A stretch of DNA of 64,000 bases from Terrimicrobiaceae bacterium (GCA_018402345.1 JAGYIV010000008.1:496001-560000), one strand, 5' to 3'. Positions 35,495 to 45,381 are shown, counted from the first letter of the stretch. A program made the numbers and translations. The notes: generated from the sequence alone by a model not told the origin.

Positions 35495-36339
35495 TCATCG
35501 ACACCCACGCCCACCTCGACTACCCGGATTTTGAACACGACCTCCCCGCCGTGCTTGAGGCGGCGCGGCAGGCAGGCGTAGACCGAGTGATCACCATCGG
35601 CACCGGCCTCGAAAGCAGCCGCCGCGCGGTGGCGCTCGCCGAGCGCTTCGAGAATGTCTTTGCGGTCGTCGGCCTGCATCCCACCTACGTCGCGGAGGAG
35701 ACCTCCGGCTGGCTCGAGGGCATCCGCGCCCTCGCCGCACACCCGAAGGTCGCCGCCATCGGCGAGACCGGCCTCGACTACCACCACCTTCCCTCGGAAA
35801 ACCTCGCCTCGTCTCCCGCTATCAGCGCCCTGCAGGCCGAGATGGCCAGCGACACCGAGGCGGCGATCGTCGATGGCGCCTACAAGGCCGCACAGGCCGA
35901 GGCCTTCACCGCGCAACTCGACCTGGCGGCGGAATTCGGGCTGAACGTCGTGATCCACCAGCGCGACGCTTGGGATGACACCCTCGACCTGCTCCACCCC
36001 TACACCGGCAAGTTGCGCGGGGTCTTCCACTGCTTCGGTAACACCCCCGCCCAAGCCCTCGATCTTGTTGCGCTCGGCCACCTTGTGTCCTTCACCGGCA
36101 TCGTGACCTTCAAAAATGCGGCGCTCGTGCGCGAGACCGTCGCCGCGATTCCCTTGGACGCCTTCATGGTCGAGACCGATTGCCCCTACCTCGCCCCCGT
36201 TCCCCACCGAGGCAAACGCTGCGAACCCGCCCACACCCGCCTCGTCGCCGAGCAAATCGCCGCCACCCGCGGCATCGCGCTCGAGGAGGTCGCCGCCGCC
36301 ACGACCCGCACCGCCGAGGGGTTTTTCCGAATGCGCTGA
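35491..36339 (+). CDS. tatD: TatD family metal-dependent hydrolase
   Basis: 282 residues. The metal-binding T-H-A-H-L-D, G-E-T-G-L-D, F-H-C-F and E-T-D-C-P-Y-L-A-P motifs of TatD DNases are present. A 30-residue insertion (about 105-135) after the G-L-D-Y motif is longer than usual. TatD proteins are 3'-5' exonucleases with a proposed DNA repair role. Last gene of the thyA-folA-tatD unit. Confidence 0.93.
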   Translation: MIIDTHAHLDYPDFEHDLPAVLEAARQAGVDRVITIGTGLESSRRAVALAERFENVFAVVGLHPTYVAEETSGWLEGIRALAAHPKVAAIGETGLDYHHLPSENLASSPAISALQAEMASDTEAAIVDGAYKAAQAEAFTAQLDLAAEFGLNVVIHQRDAWDDTLDLLHPYTGKLRGVFHCFGNTPAQALDLVALGHLVSFTGIVTFKNAALVRETVAAIPLDAFMVETDCPYLAPVPHRGKRCEPAHTRLVAEQIAATRGIALEEVAAATTRTAEGFFRMR

Positions 36340-36347
36340 GTGGAGGC

Positions 36348-36389
36348 AAAAAAACGCCGGCACACGTCGTGGTGACGCATGCCGGCGTT
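36348..36389 (-). terminator. Rho-independent terminator for a reverse-strand transcript
   Basis: A 10-bp stem, AACGCCGGCA (36353-36362) with TGCCGGCGTT (36380-36389), has its T-run (seven T) only on the reverse strand. It therefore ends a transcript arriving from higher coordinates: either the small-RNA candidate next to it or a long 3' extension of the tonB operon. Confidence 0.8.
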
Positions 36390-36390
36390 G

Positions 36391-36530
36391 GAAAAAATTG
36401 CCCCGCTCGTGCCGTTCCGAAGCGTTTCCCGTTCCCTTATGACAGGGTGGATGACCGCAAACCGCGGGATCTGCCTTCCAATGAAGGCCTGACATCACGC
36501 GCGGCCGCCTAGCCTCCGGGATGTGTTTAC
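36391..36530 (-). ncRNA. Candidate structured small RNA
   Basis: No coding potential, but a terminator follows directly and the reverse-strand sequence folds well: 36496-36504 can pair with 36403-36411 (8 of 9 pairs), enclosing three small hairpins at 36473-36488 (GCCTTC/GAAGGC), 36455-36467 (CCGC/GCGG) and 36434-36447 (CCCT/AGGG). A poor -10-like TATGTA lies just upstream. The size with the terminator (about 180 bases) would suit a 6S-like RNA, but I do not recognise a family. The rest of 36531-36640 shows nothing. Confidence 0.35.
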
Positions 36531-36643
36531 ATAGGTCCGGGAGCTGCCTCGTTTAATCGCGAACACAGCAGGGCAAATTCGTAGCGGCCGAAGCCGCGAA
36601 AATTTTGGGTTGAGGGAAAGATCAACTTCGAAGATCGCCGCCT

Positions 36644-36735
36644 GTTTTCTCCCGCAGAACCGCTCAAACACGGTCTGTGGAGGCGTTGACCCCGACGGCT
36701 GACAACGTCCTCTCCGCGCTCTGGAAAGTCAAGGA
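36644..36735 (-). pseudogene. Decayed copy of the pheT 3' end
   Basis: The segment matches the 3' end of the real pheT (42035-42135) with about 16 differences over about 100 bases. Its translation reads S-L-T-F-Q-S-A-E-R-T-L-S-A-V-G-V-N-A-S-T-D-R-V before a stop; pheT has S-L-T-F-R-S-A-E-R-T-L-T-A-D-E-V-N-A-A-T-D-R-V. It is on the same strand as pheT but 5.4 kb away, with the TonB cluster between the two. No upstream part of pheT is present. Confidence 0.8.
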
Positions 36736-36772
36736 GCCAAATACTTCAACTTTGGATTCAGCCACATATTGA

Positions 36773-37504
36773 TCACTCATCGAGATTGAACCGGAGGGGG
36801 ATGTCCAAGATCGCCCCGGCCTTGGCATTTCGTATTCTGCAACGCCACGCTCCCTCAATCGCTGCCCGATCAAGTCTCGGAAAGCCGCTCCCTTTCAGGA
36901 CCGCGACTTGGGTTGGCCTCCCTCTGGAGTCAACCGTAATCCGGATGACGACTGTTCCCTCCTCACGAGCTTGGCGGGATTCTGCCGGATAAATCAGCGA
37001 GGGCCTTTTTGCAAAAGCGGCCTGAGAGGACCTCGCATCAATCAACCCGCTCACAGCCGAACCAGTAGCATGAAGGCTTGCCTTCGGCTTTCCGGCAGGA
37101 TCGGCGGCTGATTTGTTTTGTTTGGGAATGCTCGGCTTGGGAGCGACTCGGGGCGGTGCTGGAGTTGGCACGCTGGGCGGCGGAGCTTGTGCTTCGGGCG
37201 AAAACTCCGTCTCCTCCACAGGTTGCGGCTCTAAGGGCGGCTCTTCGGGAAGCGGCGTGGGCTCGGGGATCGGCTGTTCGACAGGTTCGGGAGCAGAGGG
37301 TTCATCGGCAAACGCGTCGATCTCCTCGGACTCCTGTTCCCATGAGGCCGTCAATTCCACCTCGACACCTGTCGGTTCCGCGTCCAACCCAAGGCTGTGG
37401 GTGGCGGGGGCTGGTGCCCAACCGAAAAGAACCGCTGCATGGGCGGCAGCGGCGATGGCTGCGGAAACCCACAGGATGTCCCTGGATTCTACTAAACGCC
37501 ACAT
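36773..37504 (-). CDS. tonB: TonB energy-transducing protein
   Basis: 243 residues: a single N-terminal membrane anchor (about 10-30), a long Pro/Glu-rich periplasmic spacer (about 55-130) and a C-terminal TonB domain with Y-P-A-E-S-R-Q-A-R-E-E-G-T-V-V-I-R-I-T-V and S-G-F-P-R-L-D-R-A-A. It transmits proton-motive force from ExbBD to the outer-membrane receptor. Last gene of the reverse-strand uptake operon, two bases after exbD. Confidence 0.92.
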   Translation of the reverse strand: MWRLVESRDILWVSAAIAAAAHAAVLFGWAPAPATHSLGLDAEPTGVEVELTASWEQESEEIDAFADEPSAPEPVEQPIPEPTPLPEEPPLEPQPVEETEFSPEAQAPPPSVPTPAPPRVAPKPSIPKQNKSAADPAGKPKASLHATGSAVSGLIDARSSQAAFAKRPSLIYPAESRQAREEGTVVIRITVDSRGRPTQVAVLKGSGFPRLDRAAIEGAWRCRIRNAKAGAILDIPLRFNLDE

Positions 37505-37506
37505 GT

Positions 37507-37919
37507 CTATCGTTTGGCTGGGTTCGTTTCGAAGGTCACCTTGGAAATTCCAATCCGGCGCACTTGGTCCAGAACGGCGATGGCCAGACCAAGGCGCGCG
37601 TTTTCATCGCCGTGAATGAACACTTTGAGCTCAGGATTGGCCGCCTGCAAACGGGCGAGTTCGGCGAAAGCTCGGCTTCGGGCATTTCCCGCTTGTCGAG
37701 GTAGTATTGCCCGGCCTCCGAGATTCCGATGACCAGGTGTTCCTGGCGTTCCGAGGATTCGCCTGTCGCAGCTTTCGGCAGCACCACGGGGATGCCTTTG
37801 TTTTTGACCATCGAGAGCGAGACCAACACAAAGGCGGCAAGAAGGAAAAAAATGATGTCGATGAGGGGCACGATTTCGAGGCGCGCCCGGCGTTTGCCTT
37901 GGTGGCGTGGAATTTCCAT
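37507..37919 (-). CDS. exbD: ExbD/TolR biopolymer transport protein (frameshifted)
   Basis: About 137 residues when joined: one membrane helix with the essential Asp (I-V-P-L-I-D-I-I-F-F-L-L), and a periplasmic ExbD domain. The frame breaks at 37667-37669; adding one base to the AAA run (TTT on the coding strand) gives E-A-E-L-F-A-E-L-A-R-L-Q-A-A-N-P, continuing to V-F-I-H-G-D-E-N-A-R and I-S-K-V. Length 413 is one short of a multiple of three. Its start overlaps the exbB stop by one base (TAATG). Confidence 0.88.
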
Positions 37920-38518
37920 TAGACACGGTCCAGGAGGTGGAGTTCCACATGGCTCGCGGCGTCCTGCATTTCGAGCCGAGCCTCCTCTTCGCGGGCGTTG
38001 AGGTAGTTGAATGGAAGCAGCGCCGCGATGGCGATGCCGAGGCCGGATGCTGTGGCGATGAGCGCCTCGGCAATTCCCCCGGTGATGGCAGTTGGCGCCC
38101 CGAGTTCCTCCCCACCGATCATGTTGAAACTCGCGATCATGCCGGTCACTGTCCCGAGAAGGCCAAGCAACGGCGCCAGCGTGATTGAGGTGTCGAGGAT
38201 CGTGAGGCCGCGATTGAAACGCTTGAGTTCCCGGTTGGCGGCGCGGAGCATCGCTTCGCTGAACGATTTTTCCCGGTGCGACAGTGCATACCCGAGCGCA
38301 CGGGCGACGAAGTCATTCGACTCGTTACCCAAACGCGCTGCCGAGCCCGGATCGCCCCGCTCGACGAGCGTGAGGATTTCGCCCACCAGATCAGGACGCC
38401 GCCGCCACTTTTCAATCGCGATAAAGACCAGTCGCTCGAGGACGACAGTGAAGGTGATCAAGGACAAGGCCAGAAGCGGCCACATGATCGGGCCGCCCTT
38501 AATAAAGATTTCGATCAT
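37919..38518 (-). CDS. exbB: ExbB/TolQ proton channel protein
   Basis: 199 residues with three membrane segments. The MotA/TolQ/ExbB signature is clear: L-A-P-L-L-G-L-L-G-T-V-T-G-M-I and G-G-I-A-E-A-L-I-A-T-A-S-G-L-G-I-A-I. With ExbD it forms the proton-driven motor that energises TonB. It overlaps the PepSY gene by four bases. Confidence 0.94.
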   Translation of the reverse strand: MIEIFIKGGPIMWPLLALSLITFTVVLERLVFIAIEKWRRRPDLVGEILTLVERGDPGSAARLGNESNDFVARALGYALSHREKSFSEAMLRAANRELKRFNRGLTILDTSITLAPLLGLLGTVTGMIASFNMIGGEELGAPTAITGGIAEALIATASGLGIAIAALLPFNYLNAREEEARLEMQDAASHVELHLLDRV

Positions 38519-39231
38519 GGTTTTTGCGAGGGGTTGCGGCGCGGACGTGTTATGAAAAACAGCACCACGCCGCCGAGGGCGACGATAGTGATCCCCGCCA
38601 TGGCAGACACGAGCGCAGCATCTCGCACGGCCTTGTTCGGGATGAAGCCGAACTTGTGGAAGAGGAAAAACACATTCGCCTCGAATTGCTTTTTGTTGTC
38701 CGTATGCCGCGTCACGGTGCCGGTCGTAGTGCTCACATAGACACGGGTGCCCTTCCCGTCATCCGCATCAAAGCGAAAGACAGGAAGAATCCGGAAAATG
38801 TTCACATACTCATGGTTGAAGGCGGTGAGGTAATCCGTCTGCCGGACCTCGGCAGCGCCGAGGAAGGATCTGGCGATCTGAGCCGCGTATGTGGCGTCCA
38901 TCGCTGGATCTACGCGCCCGTCCACAGCGCTGACATAGGCTGGGACGGGTTTCGGGCCGTAGATTTGATACCACGGCGCACCACCGATCATTCGGAGATT
39001 GATCGCCCCCACCCTGCCAAAATCGTTGCCCAGCTTTTCTAGTGCCTGACCGGCATCGGTTTGGATGTCGGCGGTAACGATTCCATTTCCGGATGGGTGA
39101 ACCGGAGGCGGTGGCGGTTGTTTGTTCGCCATGATTGTATGGAGAACACCACTCAAGGCGGAGGTCAGGACAATGAGGCTGAAAAACAGCCCGAGCCAGC
39201 GGTGGAGTGAACGGATGGTTGACGTTTTCAT
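38515..39231 (-). CDS. PepSY-domain inner-membrane protein
   Basis: 238 residues. An N-terminal R-x-L-H-R-W-L-G helix typical of PepSY-associated membrane proteins, a periplasmic PepSY-like region (about 50-190) and a C-terminal helix followed by F-F-I-T-R-P-R-R. These proteins often accompany siderophore or metal TonB receptors and some act as ferric-siderophore reductases. ATG 39231 overlaps the receptor stop codon by one base, so MKTSTIRSLH is taken as the start. Confidence 0.8.
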   Translation of the reverse strand: MKTSTIRSLHRWLGLFFSLIVLTSALSGVLHTIMANKQPPPPPVHPSGNGIVTADIQTDAGQALEKLGNDFGRVGAINLRMIGGAPWYQIYGPKPVPAYVSAVDGRVDPAMDATYAAQIARSFLGAAEVRQTDYLTAFNHEYVNIFRILPVFRFDADDGKGTRVYVSTTTGTVTRHTDNKKQFEANVFFLFHKFGFIPNKAVRDAALVSAMAGITIVALGGVVLFFITRPRRNPSQKP

Positions 39232-41422
39232 CACCAGCGCCATTCAACCCCCGCGTAGAAGCCGCGCCCTTCGCCCGGCAGGAACTGGGCCACATCGACG
39301 CCGCCCGCGTCGGCCACCACACCGGTTGTCGCGGTATAGTTCGTGTCCACGATATTTTTGATTTCGAAATATGCCGAAAATCCCTTCGGCGACCTCCAAC
39401 CGATCTTCGCCCCAAGGAGGGCATAGCTGTCGGTGAAGACAGTTCCCGCCGAATCGATGCTGTAGCCGATGGGCACATATTCGAAATTCGGGCCGATGTA
39501 GAAGCCGCTGGGGTGCTCGTAGACGAGCTCTGCGCGGATGTAATGCTCAGGAATGCCTGGCAGGGCGTTGTTACCGTAAACCGCGTCGTTCACATACTGG
39601 AAGTTGTTCCAGAGATAGTTCACGCGGAGAAGCAGTCGATCCCAGTTTGGTTTTTCCGAACCGAAAACGTCCGTGAAAGTTTTCTCCTCAGGAGATTTGT
39701 TGGTAAAAATGTTGTAAAAAACATCCCAGTTCGCGGCGAACTCAATGCCTTGGTGGCGGGTGTTTCCAGCGTTCACGGTCTGCGTCAAGCCGGGCTGGAT
39801 TTCGTAGGCGAGCAGTTCATTTTCCAGCCAGGAGTAGTAGTAGCAGAGATCCCAGGTGAAGTGCTTGAATCGTCCGCGGGTGCCGACCTCGACGGTCGTT
39901 CCGGTCTGGGCGTCGAGTTGGACGAGCCCGACCTGACCGTTCGAGGCCTCCACCAACTCGCCGAAAGTCGGTGGCTCGAAGCTCCGGCTGGCGTCGGCGT
40001 AGAATTGCACTTCATCCACAGGTTGGTAGAGAACTCCCAGCTTGGGGCTGAATCCCCACCAGTTTTGGGTATCACTGTTGTCGGGGCCTGTCGGGAAATT
40101 GTCTGCGTTGGTCCGCTCGACATAATTGACTTGTGTGCCAGCGAGAACCGACCACTCATCGGTGATCCAGAATTGCTCCAGCGCGTAGGCGTCGAGGTTC
40201 AGTGCGAACTGTTCGTTGCTGGCGAATTGCGCTCCGCGTTTGCCGAAGTTATTCACATACCGCGTGTCGCTCACATATCCCCAAGTCGGCGTGAACCCGA
40301 GAGTGAAGTTGTTTCGGTAGCCGAAAAGATCGGCCATGTAGTCGTTGCGCAACCCGACACCGAAATCGTTGGTGAGCTGGTCGATGACAAAAAGAATCGG
40401 GTGGTCGAGGTCTTTTCTGGACCAGAATCCACTCAAACTCAGGCGATTGTCATCCGTCTCCCACGTCGTCTTGTTGGCCACGCGCAGCAGGGTGTAATCG
40501 CGCTTCCAGTCGCTTGTGACATTATCGAATCGGGCCACAGGTTGCAGGGTTCTTAGGGTTGCGGGAACCCGGGCGGCTTGGCGCGGATCGAGATTCAGTT
40601 GCTCCTGCGTGAGGCTGCCGGGCAACTCGGAATCGGTCTGCGCATAGGCGAAGTAGAACCGCGTCTCCAGTTCGGGATGAAACTTGTAGCCGAGGTTGGC
40701 AAAGAGCCGCTGGTTGTTTTGCGAACTGTGCTCGCGGTATCCATCCGTCGAAAAATGCGTCAAACTCACAAAGTAGTCGAACGGACCTACGACATCACCA
40801 CTCGCCAACAGCGCCCGATAGGTATTGTAGCTGCCATACTCGAAGCGGGCATCGAGGAGCGGTGCATCGTATCCAGTATAGGAGATGAAATTCACCGCGC
40901 CGCCGAGCGAGGACGCGCCATATTCCAAGCCATTCGATCCGCGAAAGACCTCGATCGCCTTGGCGCAGGCGGCTCGATCGCCGGAAATCGAAACTCCCGT
41001 CCGCGAGATTGATTGGCACGCCATCCTGCAAGAGCTTGAGCCCGCGCCCGTGGAAGGTCCGCTGGATGCCCGAGCCTCGGATGGAAATACGGGCCTCCTC
41101 TGCGCCGAAACGAGGTTGCACGAAAACACCTGGAGCATAATCCAAGGCATCCTTCACCGTGGTCGATCGGCCGTATTTGTAATATTCCGCGTCAATGACC
41201 TCGCCGGCACCGGGGATTTCCGCGATTTGCTCACGAAGGGTGCGGATCGAGAGGATTGGTCAGCGACTCAGGCTTGGCGCTGACCACGGTTTCAGGGAGA
41301 ACCTGCGGCGCGGCAGCTTGTGGAGTTGGTAAGGGAGAGGGTTGGGCGACCGCTTGAGCAAACGCCCCGGTTGAAGCGCAGATGAACGCAGATATAGCTG
41401 CAAGATATTTGTAAAAATTCAT
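39231..41422 (-). CDS. TonB-dependent outer-membrane receptor (several frameshifts near the N-terminus)
   Basis: About 730 residues. Signal peptide at 41422 (MNFYKYLAAISAFICASTG...), a TonB-box-like P-E-T-V-V-S-A, a plug domain (D-A-L-D-Y-A-P-G-V-F-V-Q, S-I-R-G-S-G, L-L-Q-D-G-V-P) and a 22-strand-type barrel ending G-V-E-W-R-W. The frame changes at about 41235-41250 and at least twice within 40970-41015 before F-R-G-S-N-G-L-E-Y-G-A-S. Either this part is poorly sequenced or the gene is decaying. Ligand unknown; context suggests a metal chelate (iron or copper). Confidence 0.82.
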
Positions 41423-41533
41423 TTATATAAAGTTTGGATGCTTGATTTCGGCACAATATGCCGGTTAGAGACTCAACAACCCGAACCGCAACGGCAGGGT
41501 GACGTTATTTAGACAACCTCGGAGTCGAGGGAA

Positions 41534-41938
41534 CTAACCTACCGGAATTGGAACCGGTCTGGGCGGGGCATGACCAAGTGAACACGCGAACAAATCCGAA
41601 GCATGCGGATAGGAAAATGAAATCGAGTCAGGGAGAGGCAACGTTTCGTTGTTTTGGTCGGCGAACAATTCAATCTTGATCGCTGCAAGCAGAGACTGGT
41701 TGTGTTGTTCCTTGCCTTTCGCCTCCTTGATCGAGTCGCACATATGGCAGGGGTGGTCGCCGTCGAATGTTTGCTTGGCGGCCACCAGCAACGAGCCGTT
41801 TTCGTGGGTGTAGGACCACAGCATTTTTCCCCACGCCACGGCTTGCAGCAGACCAAAATGGCCATTCACGAGCACAAAGAGGGACGCCATCGCGGCGATG
41901 CGTCCGAATCGATGAAGATGTCCAGTGCGGGAATTCAA
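41534..41938 (-). CDS. Small membrane/exported protein with C-H-M-C motif (DUF2946-like)
   Basis: 134 residues. A hydrophobic segment (about 14-36) precedes a region with H-P-C-H-M-C-D-S-I-K-E-A-K, reminiscent of short metal-handling proteins found beside TonB receptors. First gene of the reverse-strand uptake cluster, 111 bases upstream of the receptor. The C-x-x-C and neighbouring His suggest metal binding; this is inference. The start at 41938 could be a few codons shorter. Confidence 0.6.
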   Translation of the reverse strand: MNSRTGHLHRFGRIAAMASLFVLVNGHFGLLQAVAWGKMLWSYTHENGSLLVAAKQTFDGDHPCHMCDSIKEAKGKEQHNQSLLAAIKIELFADQNNETLPLPDSISFSYPHASDLFACSLGHAPPRPVPIPVG

Positions 41939-42025
41939 AGCGGGGTGTTCAAAGCGGTTGGGAGCAAACCTGTCAAGCCCTCATGCGCCCCGAAGATTGA
42001 TAGCAACGCAGTGTGCGAGGGCACT

Positions 42026-44357
42026 CTACTCGCGGAAATCGACGCCTGTCTTCTCCCGCAGAACCGCTTTGACACGGTCTGTGGCGGCGTTGACCTCGTC
42101 GGCCGTCAGCGTTCGCTCCGCGCTCCGGAACGTCAGGGAAACCGCCAGCGATTTTTTGTCGGCTGGAATTTTTTCGCCTTTCGGATCGGTGAATAAATCG
42201 AACAACTCGACGCCGTCCAGAAGCGGTTCGTTCAACGAACCGATGGCCGCGCGCACCTCGCCGTAGGGCAGGGCCAGCGGCGCGACGAAGGCGATATCGC
42301 GGGCAGATGCAGGGAACTTCGGAAGCGGAGCAACCATGGTTTCCTTGGCGGCAAGCGACCCCCAGGCATCCAGATCGAATTCCGCCGCGAGCAGCGCGCT
42401 ATCGATTCCGAAGCCTCGGGCGACGGCAGGCAGGAGTTGGCCGACGATGCCGATGCGCTTTCCATGAAGGAGAGCCTCCGCCGCCGCTCCGAAGGGGGCG
42501 GGCGGATTGGCAAGCGGGCGGAGTTCGGCACCCGAGAGGCGGCTTGTCAGACCGGTGAGGTCGAAGACATCCCAAGCACGCAAGGCGCCGCCACGCCAGT
42601 CGCCGGGCTGACGCTCTCCCGTGGCAATAAGGGCGAGGCGTTGGAATTCGCCTTCGGGCGTGAAGATACGTCCGACCTCGAACAACGGGATTCCCTTCGC
42701 TCCATGGTCGAGATTGCGGGACACCGCCGCGAGGAGGCCGGGAAGAAGGCTGTTGCGGAGGCGCGACTGGTCGTCGCCAAAGGGGTTTTTCAACACCACC
42801 GCTGCTCCGAACATTTCGGTCGCTGATGCCGAAACAAGCGTGCCGGTGCGCGCCTCGTGGAAGCCCGCGCCGGCGCAACTTGCGGCGGAGGTTCATGGCG
42901 AAATCATAGGCGGCATCGGCCGCCGAACCTTGCGCGAACAGACCTGCCGCGCGCGATGGAATCGCCTCGATCCCGATCACGCGGGCGACTTCCTCGATCA
43001 AATCCGCCTCGCGGGCCACCTCGCGCCGGTAGCCGGGCACGATCCATGTGCCATCCGCCGCTTTTTCCAATCCGACTCGGCCCAATGCGGCATCGATCTC
43101 GGCATCGGACAATTGCACGCCCAAAAGCGAACGAACACGCTCGGATCGGAGAGCGACCGCATGCCGTGGCGGGATTTCACCGGCGATATGGAGGGTTTCC
43201 TCGGCGGTGCCTCCGGCGAGTTGCAAGATGAGTTCCACCGCGCGGGCGGAGGCCTTCTCGACGCCCTCGGAATCGACGCCCCGCTCGAAGCGGTAGCTGG
43301 AATCACTGAAGAGGCCGAGCGCCCGCGAGGCGCGGCGGACACTCGCAGGATCGAACATCGCGCTCTCGAGGAGAATCTCGGTGGTTGATTCCGTGACGCC
43401 GCTGGATTCGCCGCCCATGACGCCAGCGAGGGCCACCGGACCATTGTCGTCAGCGATAACCAACGCACCGGCGGGCAGATTGTAATCCTTGCCGTCGAGC
43501 GCGCGGAACGCCTCGCCCTCGGATGCCCCGCGCACACGAAGTCCGCCTGCGATCTTAGCGGCATCGAAGGCATGGAGCGGCTGACCGAGCTCGAACAGCA
43601 CGTAGTTCGTGATATCGACGATATTGTTGATCGGGCGCAGGCCGATCGCCGTGAGGCGATCAACCAGCCACTGCGGGCTGGGAGCGACGTTGACACCAGA
43701 GATTTTCCGTAGGGTGTAGAAGGTTTTGCGATCGGATGGATCGCCCAGCAGGCTCGCCGTCTGCTCGACTTGGCCGGGGAGCTGCGGTGCTGGATTTTTC
43801 ACCGGTGCACCAGTGAAGACGCCGATCTCTCGGGCGACACCGAGATGGCTGAGCCAGTCCGAGCGGTTCGGCGTGATCTCGAGTTCGAGCACGGTTTCCA
43901 CCGGGAAGAGATCCTTCAGCGCGGCGCCCGGCACGCTCGCCGGGTCCAGAATGAGCAGGCCTTCGGCATCCTCGGCGAGTTGCAGTTCCTTCGCGCTGCA
44001 CATCATGCCCTCGCTTTCGACGCCGCGCAGCTTGCCGGTCTTGATTTTGAAATCCCCCGGCAACACCGCTCCAGGCAGCGCCAGTGGCACCTTGTCGCCG
44101 ACCTTGTAGTTTTTCGCGCCGCACACGATCTGGCGCGGTTGCCCCGAACCGTCATCCACCTTGCACACGCTAAGGCGGTCGGCATTCGGATGCTGGACGG
44201 ATTCCAGCACCTGCGCGACCACGACCTTGTCGATGGAAACACCACGGCGCCTCACCCCGGCAACCTCAAGGCCTGCACGCCGCAGCAGCGCCTCGAGTTC
44301 GGGAACGGAAAGTTGGCAATCGATAAAGTCGCGGAGCCAGTTGAGTGAGATATTCAC
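42026..44357 (-). CDS. pheT: Phenylalanyl-tRNA synthetase beta subunit (frameshifted)
   Basis: About 776 residues. N-terminal tRNA-binding domain (V-V-V-A-Q-V-L-E-S-V-Q-H-P-N-A-D-R-L), B3/B4 editing domain, B5 domain and the C-terminal ferredoxin-like anticodon-binding domain (S-L-T-F-R-S-A-E-R-T-L-T). The frame changes at about 42876-42882, where one base seems extra: K-L-R-R-A-G-F-H-E-A-R-T-G-T-L-V-S-A-S-A-T-E continues into M-F-G-A-A-V-V-L-K-N-P. The gene is essential, so an error is likely. It follows pheS by seven bases. Confidence 0.93.
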
Positions 44358-44364
44358 GGCGGGA

Positions 44365-45372
44365 TCAGAATTGGTTGAGGAATCGAAGGTCGTTTTCCAC
44401 GAGCATGCGGATGTCGGGAATGCGAGAGAGGTTCATGGCGAGCCGCTCCAGGCCGAAGCCGAACGCGAAGCCGCTGACCTTGTCGGGATCGTAAACACGG
44501 TCGCCGCGTTGCTTGCAGACGGCCTCGAAGACCGCCGGATCTACCATGCCGCAGCCGGCGAGTTCCATCCACTCGCCCCCGAGGGCCGCGGCGCGGATGT
44601 CGATTTCGTAGCTGGGCTCGGTGAAGGGGAAGAAATGCGGGCGGAATTGGATATCGGTGCCCGAGCCGAAAAGCTCGCGAAAGAAAAACTCCAGCGTGCC
44701 CTTCAGATCGGCAAGGGTCACATTTTCGGCTACGTAGAGGCCCTCCATTTGTGTGAACTGCGCGAGGTGCGTGGCATCCACCTCGTCGCGACGGTAGGCC
44801 GCGCCGGGAGCGATAATGCGCACCGGCGGCGGAGTTGTCTCCATGACGCGGATTTGCACACTCGATGTGTGGGAGCGCAGGAGGCGGCCGTCGGGAAGGT
44901 AAAAGGTGTCCTGCTCGTTGCGCGCCGGATGGTCCGGCGGGGTGTTCAGCGCATCAAAGCAATGCCACTCGGTCTCGATATCCGGCCCGTCGGCGATGGC
45001 GAAGCCCATGCGGCGGAAACACTGCACGGCACGGTCCATGAGTTGCGTGAGCGGGTGAAGCGTGCCGGAGGCTGGAAAGGTGCCGGGAAGCGAAAGGTCG
45101 AGCGTGGAGACAGCTGCGGCATCCGCCGCCTCAAGCAACCGCTGCTGGCTTTCCTCCAAGGCGCCGGTGACGGCGGCCCGCAGGTCGTTGAGGAGTTTCC
45201 CAATTGCTGGACGGTCCTCTTTCGCCACATTCCGCATGCCCTCGCTGAGCGCCGTGATCGCGCCGCTCTTGCCGAGATATTTCACTCTGGCTGCCTCAAG
45301 CGAGGCGCTATCGGTGGCAGCGGCGATGAGGGCGAGCGCCTCGGTGCGGAGGGTTTCAGCTTGTTGGTGCAT
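44365..45372 (-). CDS. pheS: Phenylalanyl-tRNA synthetase alpha subunit
   Basis: 335 residues. The N-terminal coiled coil (with V-K-Y-L-G-K-S-G-A-I-T), then class II motif 2 (Y-R-R-D-E-V-D-A-T-H) and motif 3 (F-G-F-G-L-E-R-L-A-M), and the Phe-binding F-F-P-F-T-E-P-S-Y-E and W-M-E-L-A-G-C-G-M-V segments. It charges tRNA-Phe as a tetramer with PheT. The MITE-like element upstream ends ten bases before its start codon. Confidence 0.96.
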   Translation of the reverse strand: MHQQAETLRTEALALIAAATDSASLEAARVKYLGKSGAITALSEGMRNVAKEDRPAIGKLLNDLRAAVTGALEESQQRLLEAADAAAVSTLDLSLPGTFPASGTLHPLTQLMDRAVQCFRRMGFAIADGPDIETEWHCFDALNTPPDHPARNEQDTFYLPDGRLLRSHTSSVQIRVMETTPPPVRIIAPGAAYRRDEVDATHLAQFTQMEGLYVAENVTLADLKGTLEFFFRELFGSGTDIQFRPHFFPFTEPSYEIDIRAAALGGEWMELAGCGMVDPAVFEAVCKQRGDRVYDPDKVSGFAFGFGLERLAMNLSRIPDIRMLVENDLRFLNQF

Positions 45373-45381
45373 GGCTTTCTA

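Noticed and set aside
36391-36530. SRP RNA, RNase P RNA or tRNA at the small-RNA candidate
   Set aside because: The conserved SRP loop, RNase P core blocks and tRNA arms are not found. 6S RNA remains possible but cannot be shown by eye.
36664-36873. Small protein-coding gene of 69 residues on the reverse strand
   Set aside because: Its C-terminal half is the decayed pheT end in frame and the upstream part has no coding character, so it is a remnant.
36773-41938. Complete integrative element with integrase
   Set aside because: No recombinase gene is present between the two pheT ends; only the duplicated end suggests integration.
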